Assembly: GCF_002006355.2 (NCBI RefSeq)
Contig: NZ_CP096980.1
Span: 868,001-932,000 of the forward strand
DNA from: Clostridium felsineum DSM 794
Lineage (GTDB): Bacteria; Bacillota; Clostridia; Clostridiales; Clostridiaceae
Direction of reading: 5' to 3'
Length of the DNA stretch: 64,000 nt
Every line of letters begins with the position of its first letter. Positions within the stretch are counted from its first letter, which is position 1. Position numbers and translations under genes: made by a program. The notes under the pieces are model-generated. The model had not been told where the DNA came from. It made no database searches and saw nothing but the letters and a program-made list of their open reading frames with translations. Positions 41,652 to 51,122 of this stretch are shown one piece after another.

Positions 41652-42326
41652 TTGCAAGAGTTAGATTTAGAATACAGCAGTGGAGTCGAAGTTAGTGCAT
41701 GTAAGAATTACAACAGAAGTAATATGTATTATGTAGCTAAAAGATCCATAGATATAATAGTCTCAATAATTGGTATAGTTATGCTTAGTCCTCTTATGTT
41801 GATTATCTCTATTTATATAAAAATGAGTTCAGAAGGAAATGCTATTTTTTCACATATTAGACTAGGGTATAGGGGAAGGTACATAAAGGTCTATAAATTC
41901 AGAACTATGGTCCAAAATGCAGAAGAGGTTCTGAAAAATATGACGCCTTCCGAGAAAAAAGAATTTGAAGAAAATTTTAAACTTGAAAATGATCCTAGAA
42001 TAACTAAGGTAGGTAGATTTCTAAGAAAGACAAGCCTTGATGAGCTTCCACAATTTTTTAATGTGTTAATTGGCAACATGACTTTAGTTGGTCCAAGACC
42101 TATAGTTGAAGCAGAATTAGTTAAGTATGGTGAACATGGAAGAAAGTTTTTGAGTGTAAAGCCAGGAGTTACAGGCTTGTGGCAGGTTAGTGGAAGAAGT
42201 GATACTTCATACGAGGAAAGAGTTATACTTGATATGAATTATATAGATAATAGAAGCTTATGGATGGACCTAAAAATATTATTTATGACATTTATAGTAG
42301 TTATGAAAAAAGACGGAGCAATGTAA
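41652..42326 (+). CDS. Initiating sugar-phosphate transferase (Bac_transf family), EPS operon 2
   Basis: A 224-residue paralog of the enzyme at 19870, with one membrane helix (SIIGIVMLSPLMLIISIYI) and catalytic motifs FSHIRLGYRGRYIKVYKFRT, RFLRKTSLDELPQFFN and VGPRPIVEAE. Start TTG 41652, with AAGGAGGAGG upstream. Sequence differs enough from copy 1 that it may attach a different first sugar. Confidence 0.9.
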   Translation: MQELDLEYSSGVEVSACKNYNRSNMYYVAKRSIDIIVSIIGIVMLSPLMLIISIYIKMSSEGNAIFSHIRLGYRGRYIKVYKFRTMVQNAEEVLKNMTPSEKKEFEENFKLENDPRITKVGRFLRKTSLDELPQFFNVLIGNMTLVGPRPIVEAELVKYGEHGRKFLSVKPGVTGLWQVSGRSDTSYEERVILDMNYIDNRSLWMDLKILFMTFIVVMKKDGAM

Positions 42327-42350
42327 TAAAGTAAGGGGGAATTTTTGTAT

Positions 42351-43403
42351 ATGCTTTGTGCACTAATAATGGCAGGTGGAAAAGGAGAGAGATTTTGGCC
42401 TCTATCGACAGATGAAAAGCCAAAGCAATTTTTGCAGCTTTTAAGTGATAAAACAATGATTCAGATGACAGTAGAGAGACTGCAAGGTGTAATTGATATT
42501 GAGAGAATTTTTGTAGTAACCGGTGAAAGATATGTTGATATATTAAAACAGCAGCTTCCAGAGTTACCAGAAAGAAATATAATAGTTGAACCTGTAGGGA
42601 AGAATACTGCACCTTGTATAGCATTATCTGCTTTTATAATAAACAAATATTATAAGGATGCAAGCTTAGTGGTACTCCCTTCAGATCAGCTAATAGTTGA
42701 TGATGATAAACTTTTAAAAACTATAAAGGCAGCTGAGAAGTTTGTAGAGGAAAATGAAAGTGTTATAGTCACACTTGGAATGAAACCTACTAGGCCTGAA
42801 ACAGGTTATGGCTATATAAAATCAGGAGTAGTTAGAAGCGAAATAGATGGCTTTGAGATAAAAAGAGTAGAAAAATTTGTGGAAAAACCTAATAAAGAAA
42901 ATGCCGAAAGGTATGTTGAAGATGGTAACTTCCTTTGGAATGGCGGAATGTTCATATGGAAATGTTCTACAATACTTGGCCTAACTGAAAAACATCTTAA
43001 TAAAACCTATAATATATTAAAGAAAATAGCTGAAGAGAAAGAAAATCAGTTAAAAGATATTTTAGAAAAGGAATATTTAAAGGTTGAGGCTATATCAGTA
43101 GATTATGGAATAATGGAAAAGGCAGACAATATATATGTGATTCCTTGTAACTTTGGTTGGGATGATATAGGAACCTGGTATGCAGTTGAAAGGTATAGAG
43201 ATAAGGATGAAGATAACAATGTTTGTGTTGGTGATATAAAAAATATAGATGGTAAAAATAACATCGTTGTTGGAAAAAAGAAGCCTATAGTTGTGGTTGG
43301 ACTTTCTGAGGTATTTGTGGTTGAAAGTGATGATATAATTTTTGTTGGTAAAAAAGAGGATATAGAGAGAATAAAAGAAATAAAGAAAAAAGTTAAAGAG
43401 TAG
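42351..43403 (+). CDS. manC: Mannose-1-phosphate guanylyltransferase, EPS operon 2
   Basis: A 350-residue GDP-mannose pyrophosphorylase with IMAGGKGERFWPLSTDEKPK and VEPVGKNTAPCIALS, very similar along its length to the copy at 20550. ATG 42351 follows AAGGGGGA by ten bases; the upstream in-frame TTG 42345 is too close to that site. With HddC next door, operon 2 supplies both GDP-mannose and GDP-heptose. Confidence 0.92.
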   Translation: MLCALIMAGGKGERFWPLSTDEKPKQFLQLLSDKTMIQMTVERLQGVIDIERIFVVTGERYVDILKQQLPELPERNIIVEPVGKNTAPCIALSAFIINKYYKDASLVVLPSDQLIVDDDKLLKTIKAAEKFVEENESVIVTLGMKPTRPETGYGYIKSGVVRSEIDGFEIKRVEKFVEKPNKENAERYVEDGNFLWNGGMFIWKCSTILGLTEKHLNKTYNILKKIAEEKENQLKDILEKEYLKVEAISVDYGIMEKADNIYVIPCNFGWDDIGTWYAVERYRDKDEDNNVCVGDIKNIDGKNNIVVGKKKPIVVVGLSEVFVVESDDIIFVGKKEDIERIKEIKKKVKE

Positions 43404-43426
43404 AGAGGTATAAAAGGGTATTCAAT

Positions 43427-44689
43427 ATGAGAAAAAAACTACTATTTTTCACAAGTAGATTGCCACTTGAACCTGTATCTGGTAGAGAAATGAGCCTGTA
43501 CTATTATATAAAATATTTACGAAAAATGTATAAGTACAAAATCATAGTAGTAACCTTTGATGATAAAAATGAAGTATTAAAAAAACCAAATGAATATATT
43601 GAAAAACTTTATAAGGTAAAAGCTCCTTCTAAAAAAGTAGTTATTATCAATTTGTTAAACATGGTAGTAGCTAAGAAAATGCCTTTGCAGGTGGCTTTAT
43701 ATTATTCAAAAGCTACTAAAAGTTATGTAGATGAAATAATTCAAAAGGAAAAACCAGATATTGTAATGGCAGATATGGTTAGAACTAGTGAATATCTTAA
43801 GGATTTTAAAGGGAAAAAAATATTCGATATGGATGATATGCTCTCAGTAAGATATGAGAGGCAGCTTAATGCAAAGGGAAAAATAATAAATCCTTTCGGA
43901 GCATTTTCTGAAAAGTTGCCTAAATTTATTAAAAAGCTTACAGATAAGGATTTTGTTAAAAAAATAATACTTCAGTATGAATGTAAAGCTTTAGTAGATT
44001 ATGAAGTGGAAATTTCAAAGAGTTATGATGCTGTGGTTTTAGTATCAGATAGGGAAAAAGAGAGATTAAATAGAAGCCTTAATGAGCATAAAGCGGTAAC
44101 GGTTTCAACAGGAGTTAATTGCCAGTATTTTTCAGAAAAAGATATGAAGGTAAGAAATAATGTAATAAGCTTTTTAGGAGTTTATTCTGCTCCACACAAT
44201 GAAGACGCAGTTTTATATTTTTATAACAACATATTTCCAATTATAAAAAAGCGTAAAAAAGAGCTTGTATTAAGATTAGTTGGGGGAAATGTTACCCCTT
44301 CAATTAGAAAGCTTTCACATGATCAAGATGTTGATATAAGAGGAAGAGTTCCTGATGTAAGGCAGCACATAAAAGAAAGCAGGGTTTTTGTAGCACCTCT
44401 TAGATTTGGAAGTGGAATAAAAACAAAGATATTAGAAGCAATGGCTATGGGAGTACCAGTAGTTACAACATCCATTGGTGCAGAGGGAATGAATGTAGAA
44501 AATTACAAGGATATTATAATTGAAGATGATGAAAAAAAGTTTGCAGAGGCTGTGCTTAAATTAACCAGTGATGATGAGTTATACAATAAGCTTTCTTCAA
44601 ATGGCAGAAGCTTTGTTATTAGTAATTATGATTGGAATATTAAGATGAAGTCTTGGGAAAAAGTATTTAACTTATTAAATAGAGGTTGA
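43427..44689 (+). CDS. Family 4 glycosyltransferase
   Basis: A 420-residue GT-B enzyme. N-terminal LFFTSRLPLEPVSGREMSLY opens the acceptor domain; the donor site region is VAPLRFGSGIKTKILEAMAM, typical of the GT4 subgroup that includes WfgS-like proteins. It lies between manC and the GDP-heptose genes, so it may use one of these GDP-sugars. Confidence 0.85.
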   Translation: MRKKLLFFTSRLPLEPVSGREMSLYYYIKYLRKMYKYKIIVVTFDDKNEVLKKPNEYIEKLYKVKAPSKKVVIINLLNMVVAKKMPLQVALYYSKATKSYVDEIIQKEKPDIVMADMVRTSEYLKDFKGKKIFDMDDMLSVRYERQLNAKGKIINPFGAFSEKLPKFIKKLTDKDFVKKIILQYECKALVDYEVEISKSYDAVVLVSDREKERLNRSLNEHKAVTVSTGVNCQYFSEKDMKVRNNVISFLGVYSAPHNEDAVLYFYNNIFPIIKKRKKELVLRLVGGNVTPSIRKLSHDQDVDIRGRVPDVRQHIKESRVFVAPLRFGSGIKTKILEAMAMGVPVVTTSIGAEGMNVENYKDIIIEDDEKKFAEAVLKLTSDDELYNKLSSNGRSFVISNYDWNIKMKSWEKVFNLLNRG

Positions 44690-44693
44690 TAAT

Positions 44694-45398
44694 ATGCAAG
44701 CGTTAATTTTAGTTGGAGGCTTAGGAACAAGATTAAGAAGTATAGTTAAGGATAGACCTAAACCCATGGCATTAATAGAAGATAAGCCATTTCTAGAATA
44801 TTTAATAAGGAATTTAAAGAAGAATGGTATAAAAGATATTATTTTAGCAACAGGGTATATGAGTGAAATTATAGAGGATTATTTTAAAGATGGTAGAGAA
44901 TTTGGTGTTAATATAGTTTACTCTAAGGAAAATGTACAGCTTGGAACAGCGGGAGCTATAAAAAATGCTGAAAAGTATATAAAGGATGAAGTTTTTGTTT
45001 TAAACGGAGACACTTACTTTGATGTGGATTTTAAAAAGTTGTATGAATTTCATAAAAACACCAATAGTATATTCACTATGGTTCTTAGGAAAATAGCTGA
45101 TGCTTCAAGGTATGGTGCAGTTGAATGTGACAAAGAAAATAAAATTACAAGCTTTGTTGAAAAAGGCGAGACTTCAAAATCAGATTATATAAATGGCGGT
45201 ATTTATATAATTAAGAAGAAAATTTTAAATTTAATTGAGAATGAGAAGAAGGTCTCTCTTGAAAAAGAGGTTATACCCAAGGTTTTGAGAGAGGAAAAAA
45301 TATATGGTTATGGGTGCGGAAATTACTTTATTGATATAGGAATACCAGAGGATTATATAAAGTTTTGCACTAAGGTGAAAAGGGGAGAGAAAAATTGA
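44694..45398 (+). CDS. hddC: D-glycero-alpha-D-manno-heptose 1-phosphate guanylyltransferase
   Basis: A 234-residue nucleotidyltransferase with ALILVGGLGTRLRSIVKDRP and a FVLNGDTYFDVD metal site. On its own it could be any GDP/UDP-sugar pyrophosphorylase, but the next three genes are a heptose kinase, an isomerase and a phosphatase, which fixes the role as making GDP-D-glycero-D-manno-heptose. It overlaps hddA by four bases. Confidence 0.87.
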   Translation: MQALILVGGLGTRLRSIVKDRPKPMALIEDKPFLEYLIRNLKKNGIKDIILATGYMSEIIEDYFKDGREFGVNIVYSKENVQLGTAGAIKNAEKYIKDEVFVLNGDTYFDVDFKKLYEFHKNTNSIFTMVLRKIADASRYGAVECDKENKITSFVEKGETSKSDYINGGIYIIKKKILNLIENEKKVSLEKEVIPKVLREEKIYGYGCGNYFIDIGIPEDYIKFCTKVKRGEKN

Positions 45399-46489
45399 TT
45401 ATAAGATCTAAAGCACCACTTAGAATAAGCTTTGGTGGGGGCGGAACAGATGTTGAACCCTATTGCAATGAGTATGGTGGAGTTGTATTAAATACTACAA
45501 TAAATAAATATGCCTACTGTTCAATAGTTCCAAATGATACAGATAATATTGTTGTTAATTCTTTAGATTTTGATATGACCGTTAAATATAATTGTAATGA
45601 GAATTTAGTATATGATGGTAAGCTTGATTTAGTTAAAGCAGCATTAAAAAGAATGAATATAAATAAAGGCTGTGAGGTTTATCTTCAAAGTGATGCACCA
45701 GCTGGTTCAGGACTTGGAACTTCATCTACAGTAGTAGTAGCTCTTTTGGGAGCAATGGCAAGATGGAAGGGCATTGTTATGGATCAATATGAACTTGCAG
45801 CTATGGCTTATGAGGTTGAAAGAAAGGATCTTAAAATAGATGGAGGTTATCAAGATCAGTATGCTGCAACCTTTGGTGGTTTTAATTTCATGGAAATAGA
45901 TAATGAAGAGGTTATCGTAAATCCTTTAAAAATAAATAAAGGAATAACAAATGAACTTCAATATAATCTGCTTTTGTGCTACACAGGAAATATCCATGTT
46001 TCGGCAAACATAATAAAGGATCAGGTTAATAATTATGTAGAAAAAAAAGAAGATGTAGTAAATGCTATGCATGAGATAAAAGCTCTAGCGTATGCCATGA
46101 AAAAAGAACTTTTAAGAAATAACCTGAATAACTTTGGGAGTCTTCTACACCACGGTTGGGAAATGAAAAAGAAGATGAGCAGTAAGATATCAAATTCTAA
46201 GATAGATGAACTGTATGAAGAGGCATTAAAGAAAGGAGCACTTGGCGGTAAACTTTTAGGTGCTGGGGGCGGAGGATATCTTTTAGTATATTGTCCGTAC
46301 AATAAAAAGCATGCAGTAGCTGAAGCTCTTGAAAAAATGGGCGGTCAAATATCTGAGTGGAATTTTGAATTAGGCGGAATGCAAAGCTGGGTAGTAGATG
46401 ATTCTAGATGGAAATATAATGAGATTCAAGTTGCTACAACTGAAGGAAAATATAAGTTTGGAATTAGTACTATGGAGGGTATAGGATAA
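45395..46489 (+). CDS. hddA: D-glycero-alpha-D-manno-heptose 7-phosphate kinase
   Basis: A 364-residue GHMP kinase. The N-terminal RSKAPLRISFGGGGTDVEPY and the ATP loop DAPAGSGLGTSSTVVVALLG are diagnostic, and KLLGAGGGGYLLVYC is the third GHMP motif. It phosphorylates heptose 7-phosphate at C1. Start TTG 45395 behind AAGGGGAGAG. Shares one base with the gmhA start (TAATG). Confidence 0.92.
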   Translation: MIIRSKAPLRISFGGGGTDVEPYCNEYGGVVLNTTINKYAYCSIVPNDTDNIVVNSLDFDMTVKYNCNENLVYDGKLDLVKAALKRMNINKGCEVYLQSDAPAGSGLGTSSTVVVALLGAMARWKGIVMDQYELAAMAYEVERKDLKIDGGYQDQYAATFGGFNFMEIDNEEVIVNPLKINKGITNELQYNLLLCYTGNIHVSANIIKDQVNNYVEKKEDVVNAMHEIKALAYAMKKELLRNNLNNFGSLLHHGWEMKKKMSSKISNSKIDELYEEALKKGALGGKLLGAGGGGYLLVYCPYNKKHAVAEALEKMGGQISEWNFELGGMQSWVVDDSRWKYNEIQVATTEGKYKFGISTMEGIG

Positions 46490-47109
46490 TGAGAAGTTTA
46501 ATAGAAAATCAAATAAAATCAAGTATAGAAGCCAAACAGAAACTTCTAGGTGATGATAATTTTATAGAGTCAATTCAAAATATTGTGAATATTGTTATAA
46601 AAGCTTACAGGTCAGGAAATAAGGTTCTCATCTGTGGAAATGGAGGAAGTGCAGCAGATTCACAGCATATTGCAGCAGAATTTGTAAGCAAGTTTAAAAT
46701 GGATAGAAATGCTCTGCCAGCTATAGCACTTACAGTAAATACATCAGTTTTAACTTCAATAGGTAATGATTATGATTACAAAAACATTTTTGAAAGACAG
46801 GTAGAGGCTTTTGGAAAAGAAGGTGACGTAATAATTGGGATAAGCACTAGTGGAAATTCTCCTAATATATCTTTAGCTTTAAAAAAGGCAAAAGCTTTAG
46901 GAATGATTACTATCGGTTTTTTAGGAAGAGATGGTGGAGATAATAAAAACTATTGTGATGTGCCTATGGTTGTACCATCAGAGGATACCCCTAGAATACA
47001 GGAGGCACACATAATGATAGGACATATAATGTGTGAGCTTGTTGAAAAAGAATTATTTGAGGGTAATACTGAAAATTTATTAAAAAGAGATTATTTGAGG
47101 ATAAGCTAG
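46489..47109 (+). CDS. gmhA: Sedoheptulose 7-phosphate isomerase
   Basis: A 206-residue SIS-domain enzyme converting sedoheptulose 7-phosphate to D-glycero-D-manno-heptose 7-phosphate, the entry step of heptose synthesis. LICGNGGSAADSQHIAAEF and IGISTSGNSPNI form the phosphosugar site; RIQEAHIMIGH carries active-site residues. The gmhB ATG follows immediately. Confidence 0.93.
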   Translation: MRSLIENQIKSSIEAKQKLLGDDNFIESIQNIVNIVIKAYRSGNKVLICGNGGSAADSQHIAAEFVSKFKMDRNALPAIALTVNTSVLTSIGNDYDYKNIFERQVEAFGKEGDVIIGISTSGNSPNISLALKKAKALGMITIGFLGRDGGDNKNYCDVPMVVPSEDTPRIQEAHIMIGHIMCELVEKELFEGNTENLLKRDYLRIS

Positions 47110-47670
47110 ATGAATAAGGCTGTATTTATAGATAGAGATGGAACTATAAATGTAGAAAAAAATTACTTGTATAAAATAGAAGATTTTGAATTTATAGAGG
47201 GAACGAGAGAGGCTATAAAAATTTTAAATGACAATGGGTATAAGGTTGTAGTTATAACTAATCAAGCTGGTGTGGCGAGAGGATATTATACGGAGGAAGA
47301 TGTAAAAAAGCTTCATGAGTTTATTCAAGAAGAACTTAAAAAGTGTGATGCACACGTTGATGCGTTTTACTATTGTCCTCATCATCCTATTGATGGGAAG
47401 GGTAAGTATAAGACTGATTGTGATTGTAGAAAGCCCAAAGATGGTTTGTACAAAAAGGCTATACAGGATATCAACATCGATGTGGAAAAATCCTATGCAG
47501 TTGGGGATAAAATATCTGATTTACTTCCAGCCTTGAGTAATAAAATAGAAGCTTTTTTGGTTATGACAGGGTATGGACAAAAGGAGAGAAATATTAGAGA
47601 GGAAATTAACATAACACAAAACCTATATTCTTTTGTTACAGAAATAGTGAAGGATAAAAGGGATGATTAA
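47110..47670 (+). CDS. gmhB: D-glycero-D-manno-heptose 1,7-bisphosphate 7-phosphatase
   Basis: A 186-residue HAD phosphatase: FIDRDGTINVE (nucleophile Asp), VVITNQAGVARGYY, the zinc-binding CPHHP and CDCRKPKDGL motifs and AVGDKISDL. It completes the four-enzyme GDP-heptose set with gmhA, hddA and hddC. Abuts gmhA and the following glycosyltransferase without gaps. Confidence 0.93.
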   Translation: MNKAVFIDRDGTINVEKNYLYKIEDFEFIEGTREAIKILNDNGYKVVVITNQAGVARGYYTEEDVKKLHEFIQEELKKCDAHVDAFYYCPHHPIDGKGKYKTDCDCRKPKDGLYKKAIQDINIDVEKSYAVGDKISDLLPALSNKIEAFLVMTGYGQKERNIREEINITQNLYSFVTEIVKDKRDD

Positions 47671-48729
47671 ATGAAAAGTGCAAATGTACTATTTTTAGCA
47701 GAAGAGCTTAGAGTAGGTGGAGCTGAAACTTATTTCTATAAAATTGAAAACAAGGTTGATTTAGAAAAGATTAATTTTTATACAGCAGCGGTTAATGGAA
47801 AATGTTTTGATAAATTAAAAAACAAACACAATTATTTTGAGTATGAAAAGAGTATTTTTAATAAAGTTAAAACTATAAAAGATATAGTAGTATCAAAGGA
47901 TATAGAAGTTATTCATGCTAATTCCTTAAGGCTTGCTATTATTTCCTCCATAATAAAAAAAATGTACAGAAAAAAATTGAAGATAGTATATACTAAGCAC
48001 AATATGACTATATTAGAAAAAATAAATACAAAATTGTTTAGTGCCTTTGTTAATAAAAATGTGGATAAAGTTCTAGCGGTATGTAATAAGGATAGAGAAA
48101 ATATGATTTCCATTGGAGTTTTAAAGGAAAAGATTCAGGTTATTCCTAACAGCATAGACTTATCACACTTTAAATTTAAAGAAAAGGCTTCTATAAAGGA
48201 TTTTAAAATTGGCATGTTAGCAAGACTTTCAAGGGAAAAAAATCATCAGTTTTTTATTGAGGTAGTTGAGAAAATCAATGCTTTAAATGAGGAAATTGAT
48301 TTTAAGGCATTCATTGGTGGAGATGGTCCCCTTAAAGAAGAAATCCGAAACAACATAGAAGAAAAAAATTTAAAGCATAGAGTAAAAATGCTTGGAAATG
48401 TGGAAAATCCATATGAATTTTTAGCTGATGTGGATGTAATCTTACTAGTGTCAACTCGGGAAGTTTTTCCTATGACACTTTTAGAGGCAATGGCAGTTGG
48501 TGCAGTAGTTATCAGTGTAGACATTGGTGGAATTAGAGACTGTGTTATTGATGAAAAAACGGGTTATGTAATAAAAGATTATGATAGTGATAGTTTTGTG
48601 TCTAAGATAACTGAGGTTTACAAAAACTATGATAAAAATATCATTAAAGAGGCTAGAAAGTTAGTTGAGGAAAGATTTAATTTAGATATTACTATGGGTG
48701 AGCTTGAGAAATTATATGTAGAGGTGTGA
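47671..48729 (+). CDS. Family 4 glycosyltransferase
   Basis: A 352-residue GT-B enzyme opening FLAEELRVGGAETYFYKI, with donor-domain motifs GMLARLSREKNHQFFIEVV and STREVFPMTLLEAMAVG (E-x7-E). Starts directly after gmhB, so coupled; a heptosyl or mannosyl transfer is plausible but not shown. Confidence 0.86.
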   Translation: MKSANVLFLAEELRVGGAETYFYKIENKVDLEKINFYTAAVNGKCFDKLKNKHNYFEYEKSIFNKVKTIKDIVVSKDIEVIHANSLRLAIISSIIKKMYRKKLKIVYTKHNMTILEKINTKLFSAFVNKNVDKVLAVCNKDRENMISIGVLKEKIQVIPNSIDLSHFKFKEKASIKDFKIGMLARLSREKNHQFFIEVVEKINALNEEIDFKAFIGGDGPLKEEIRNNIEEKNLKHRVKMLGNVENPYEFLADVDVILLVSTREVFPMTLLEAMAVGAVVISVDIGGIRDCVIDEKTGYVIKDYDSDSFVSKITEVYKNYDKNIIKEARKLVEERFNLDITMGELEKLYVEV

Positions 48730-48730
48730 G

Positions 48731-49900
48731 ATGAAAATTTTAATAATTACTCCAAGTTGTCCGTATCCTCCCCATAAATCAGGAGGAGCTTTAATAATAT
48801 ATAATCTGTTAAAACAAAATAAGAGCGCTAATAATTCTATAGATTTATTATATTATGATGAATACGACAAAGAGGCGGAAAAAGAAATTAGTAAATACAC
48901 TAGAAAAATATATAATAAAAACTTACGTACAAGAACAAAACTTTCAGATAGAGTTTTAAGTGTTTTGAGGTTTACGCCTTATGGGTTGTATCAGTATAAA
49001 CATTCATTACTAAGGGGTGAGCTTACGAATTTAAACAAAAACAAATATGATATTGTGTTCTTTGATCAATTTTCTAGTGTACTTTTTGAGAATATGATAG
49101 TGGGTAGACGAAAAATATTTTTTGAATGTGATTGTGTAAGCTTGTTTTTTAATAGGAAAAGCAAGACTAATTCAAAATTTATAGCTAAAGTTTATAACAC
49201 CCTTCAATACAAGTATTATAAAAGGATTGAAGAAAAATATTACAAAAAATTTAGTAAGGTGTTCTTTGTTTCAGACAGTGATGCAAAGTATGTTAAGAAT
49301 AATTTTAAAGAGAAGAATATCCGTCATATAAATTTAGGTGTTAATATACAAAACTTTGATATTAGAAAATATAAAACTATTAATTTAAAAGAAAAGAGTA
49401 TTATATTTACAGGAATTATGAATTATGAACCTAATAAAGATGCAGTACTTTATTTTTGTCATAAAATTTTACCAGAGATAGTCAAAAAATATCCTGATAT
49501 AAAGTTTTATATAGTAGGAAAAAATCCAGATGATGAAATAAATGCATTGCAAAATAAAAATGTGGTAGTTACGGGGTTTGTGGAGGATATAGCTGAGTAT
49601 ATAGCTAAAGCTTCAATATATGTTTCTCCATTAAACTATGGTACAGGAATGAAAAATAAGATATTAGAGGCAATGAGCATGAACAAGCCAATAGTTGCCA
49701 GCAGAATAAGTGTTGAAGGTATAAAGGTTAAAGATGGAGTAGATGTAATCATTGCAGAAAATGATAGTCAGTGGATAGATAAAATTTTGCTTTTGTTATC
49801 AGATAATAATTTTAGAAAAAGTATAGGAAAAAACGGACGAGAAATAGTGCAAAAGCAATATAGTTGGAAAAAAGCGTATACTCAATTATTTGATATATAG
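48731..49900 (+). CDS. Family 4 glycosyltransferase
   Basis: A 389-residue GT-B enzyme with N-terminal ILIITPSCPYPPHKSGGALI and donor site VSPLNYGTGMKNKILEAMSM, the same subgroup as the protein at 43427. ATG 48731 follows GAGGTGTGAG. Specificity unknown. Confidence 0.86.
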   Translation: MKILIITPSCPYPPHKSGGALIIYNLLKQNKSANNSIDLLYYDEYDKEAEKEISKYTRKIYNKNLRTRTKLSDRVLSVLRFTPYGLYQYKHSLLRGELTNLNKNKYDIVFFDQFSSVLFENMIVGRRKIFFECDCVSLFFNRKSKTNSKFIAKVYNTLQYKYYKRIEEKYYKKFSKVFFVSDSDAKYVKNNFKEKNIRHINLGVNIQNFDIRKYKTINLKEKSIIFTGIMNYEPNKDAVLYFCHKILPEIVKKYPDIKFYIVGKNPDDEINALQNKNVVVTGFVEDIAEYIAKASIYVSPLNYGTGMKNKILEAMSMNKPIVASRISVEGIKVKDGVDVIIAENDSQWIDKILLLLSDNNFRKSIGKNGREIVQKQYSWKKAYTQLFDI

Positions 49901-49911
49901 AGGTGAGAGAG

Positions 49912-51117
49912 ATGAAAAGGGAGGTACTTATTTACAGTTGGACAGGGGAAGAAAATATTGGGGATGAGCTTATATTAAAAAGTATTGCAAGGATGGTACA
50001 AAAGATAGACAGTAGGGTTAAAGTAAACGCAATGGGGACTAAGCCAAAGGTTATAAATAAGATTCACTCCTCTTTAGGACTTAATAGAGTTTCTACCTAT
50101 GTAAATTGGACAATAAAATCTTTTTTAAGAGCTATTTTAAAGCACAATATCATTAAGGTTATTTTAAATATATTACTTTCAAATCAACTTATAATAGCTA
50201 GTGGAGGAGCGCTTTCTGATTGGAATCCTAGCTCTACTAAAACAATTTTTTTCTTAATTGATTTGTTTAGTTTTATGAATAAACCAATATGCATGATAGG
50301 GGTTGGAGCTGGACCTATACTTAAAGAAAAATCTAAAATAAGATTTTATAACAAGCTAAAAAAATTAGAGGTTATTACGGTTAGAGATGAGGAATCTTAT
50401 AAATTATTAAAATCAATTGGCCTTAACAATGTGGTTTTGACAGGTGATTCTGTATTTAATATAACAAAGCTGTTGCAAGATAAATACCCTAAAAAAGAGG
50501 TGAAAGATAAAAGTGTAGCTTTTGTTTTAGCCAGGTTATTTAAGGTAGGTACAAAAGAAAGCAAGGAATACAGAAGAGAAATTATTAGGACCATAAGAAG
50601 GTTAAAAAAAGAAAAGTGGAAGATAACTCTAATTCCTTTTCACTATTCAGAAGATATAGGATTTCTTAAAAGTATAAATAAAAAATGTAAGGTGGAAGTT
50701 TTTGTGTCAGAAAATATGTATGACACAATAGGTGAATTGAATAATAAAAACATAATTGTAGGTATGAGATATCATTCAGTTATATTATCTCTAATATTCG
50801 GGAAAAAAGTTATTCCTTTAATATATCATCCTAAAGTTTACAGTGTGGCAAGACAATTTGGAGTGTTAGATTTATCAGAGAATGTGGGTAATGGTGAGAA
50901 TTGGATTGAGAGTAATATTGATAGTGAGAGGATATTAAAGAATATTCATGATCTATACAAAAGCTCAGTAAGCGTAATTGAAAGCAGGGAAAGAACATTA
51001 AGAATTGTAAAACAGAAGGATTTAAACACTGAAATTTTAGCAAGCTTTTTAAGATGCAGTTCTGCTATGGAAAATTTAGAAGTAGACAGTAATTTATATA
51101 CTATGGAGGCTAAGTAA
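49912..51117 (+). CDS. Polysaccharide pyruvyl transferase family protein (CsaB-like)
   Basis: About 401 residues. IYSWTGEENIGDELILKSI at the start and GMRYHSVILSLIFGKKVIPL near the end are the family signatures. Such enzymes add a pyruvate ketal to a sugar from PEP, giving an acidic polymer; CsaB relatives create the ligand that S-layer homology domains bind. I use ATG 49912 after GAGGTGAGAG; GTG 49903 lies in that site. Confidence 0.85.
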   Translation: MKREVLIYSWTGEENIGDELILKSIARMVQKIDSRVKVNAMGTKPKVINKIHSSLGLNRVSTYVNWTIKSFLRAILKHNIIKVILNILLSNQLIIASGGALSDWNPSSTKTIFFLIDLFSFMNKPICMIGVGAGPILKEKSKIRFYNKLKKLEVITVRDEESYKLLKSIGLNNVVLTGDSVFNITKLLQDKYPKKEVKDKSVAFVLARLFKVGTKESKEYRREIIRTIRRLKKEKWKITLIPFHYSEDIGFLKSINKKCKVEVFVSENMYDTIGELNNKNIIVGMRYHSVILSLIFGKKVIPLIYHPKVYSVARQFGVLDLSENVGNGENWIESNIDSERILKNIHDLYKSSVSVIESRERTLRIVKQKDLNTEILASFLRCSSAMENLEVDSNLYTMEAK

Positions 51118-51122
51118 ACATT

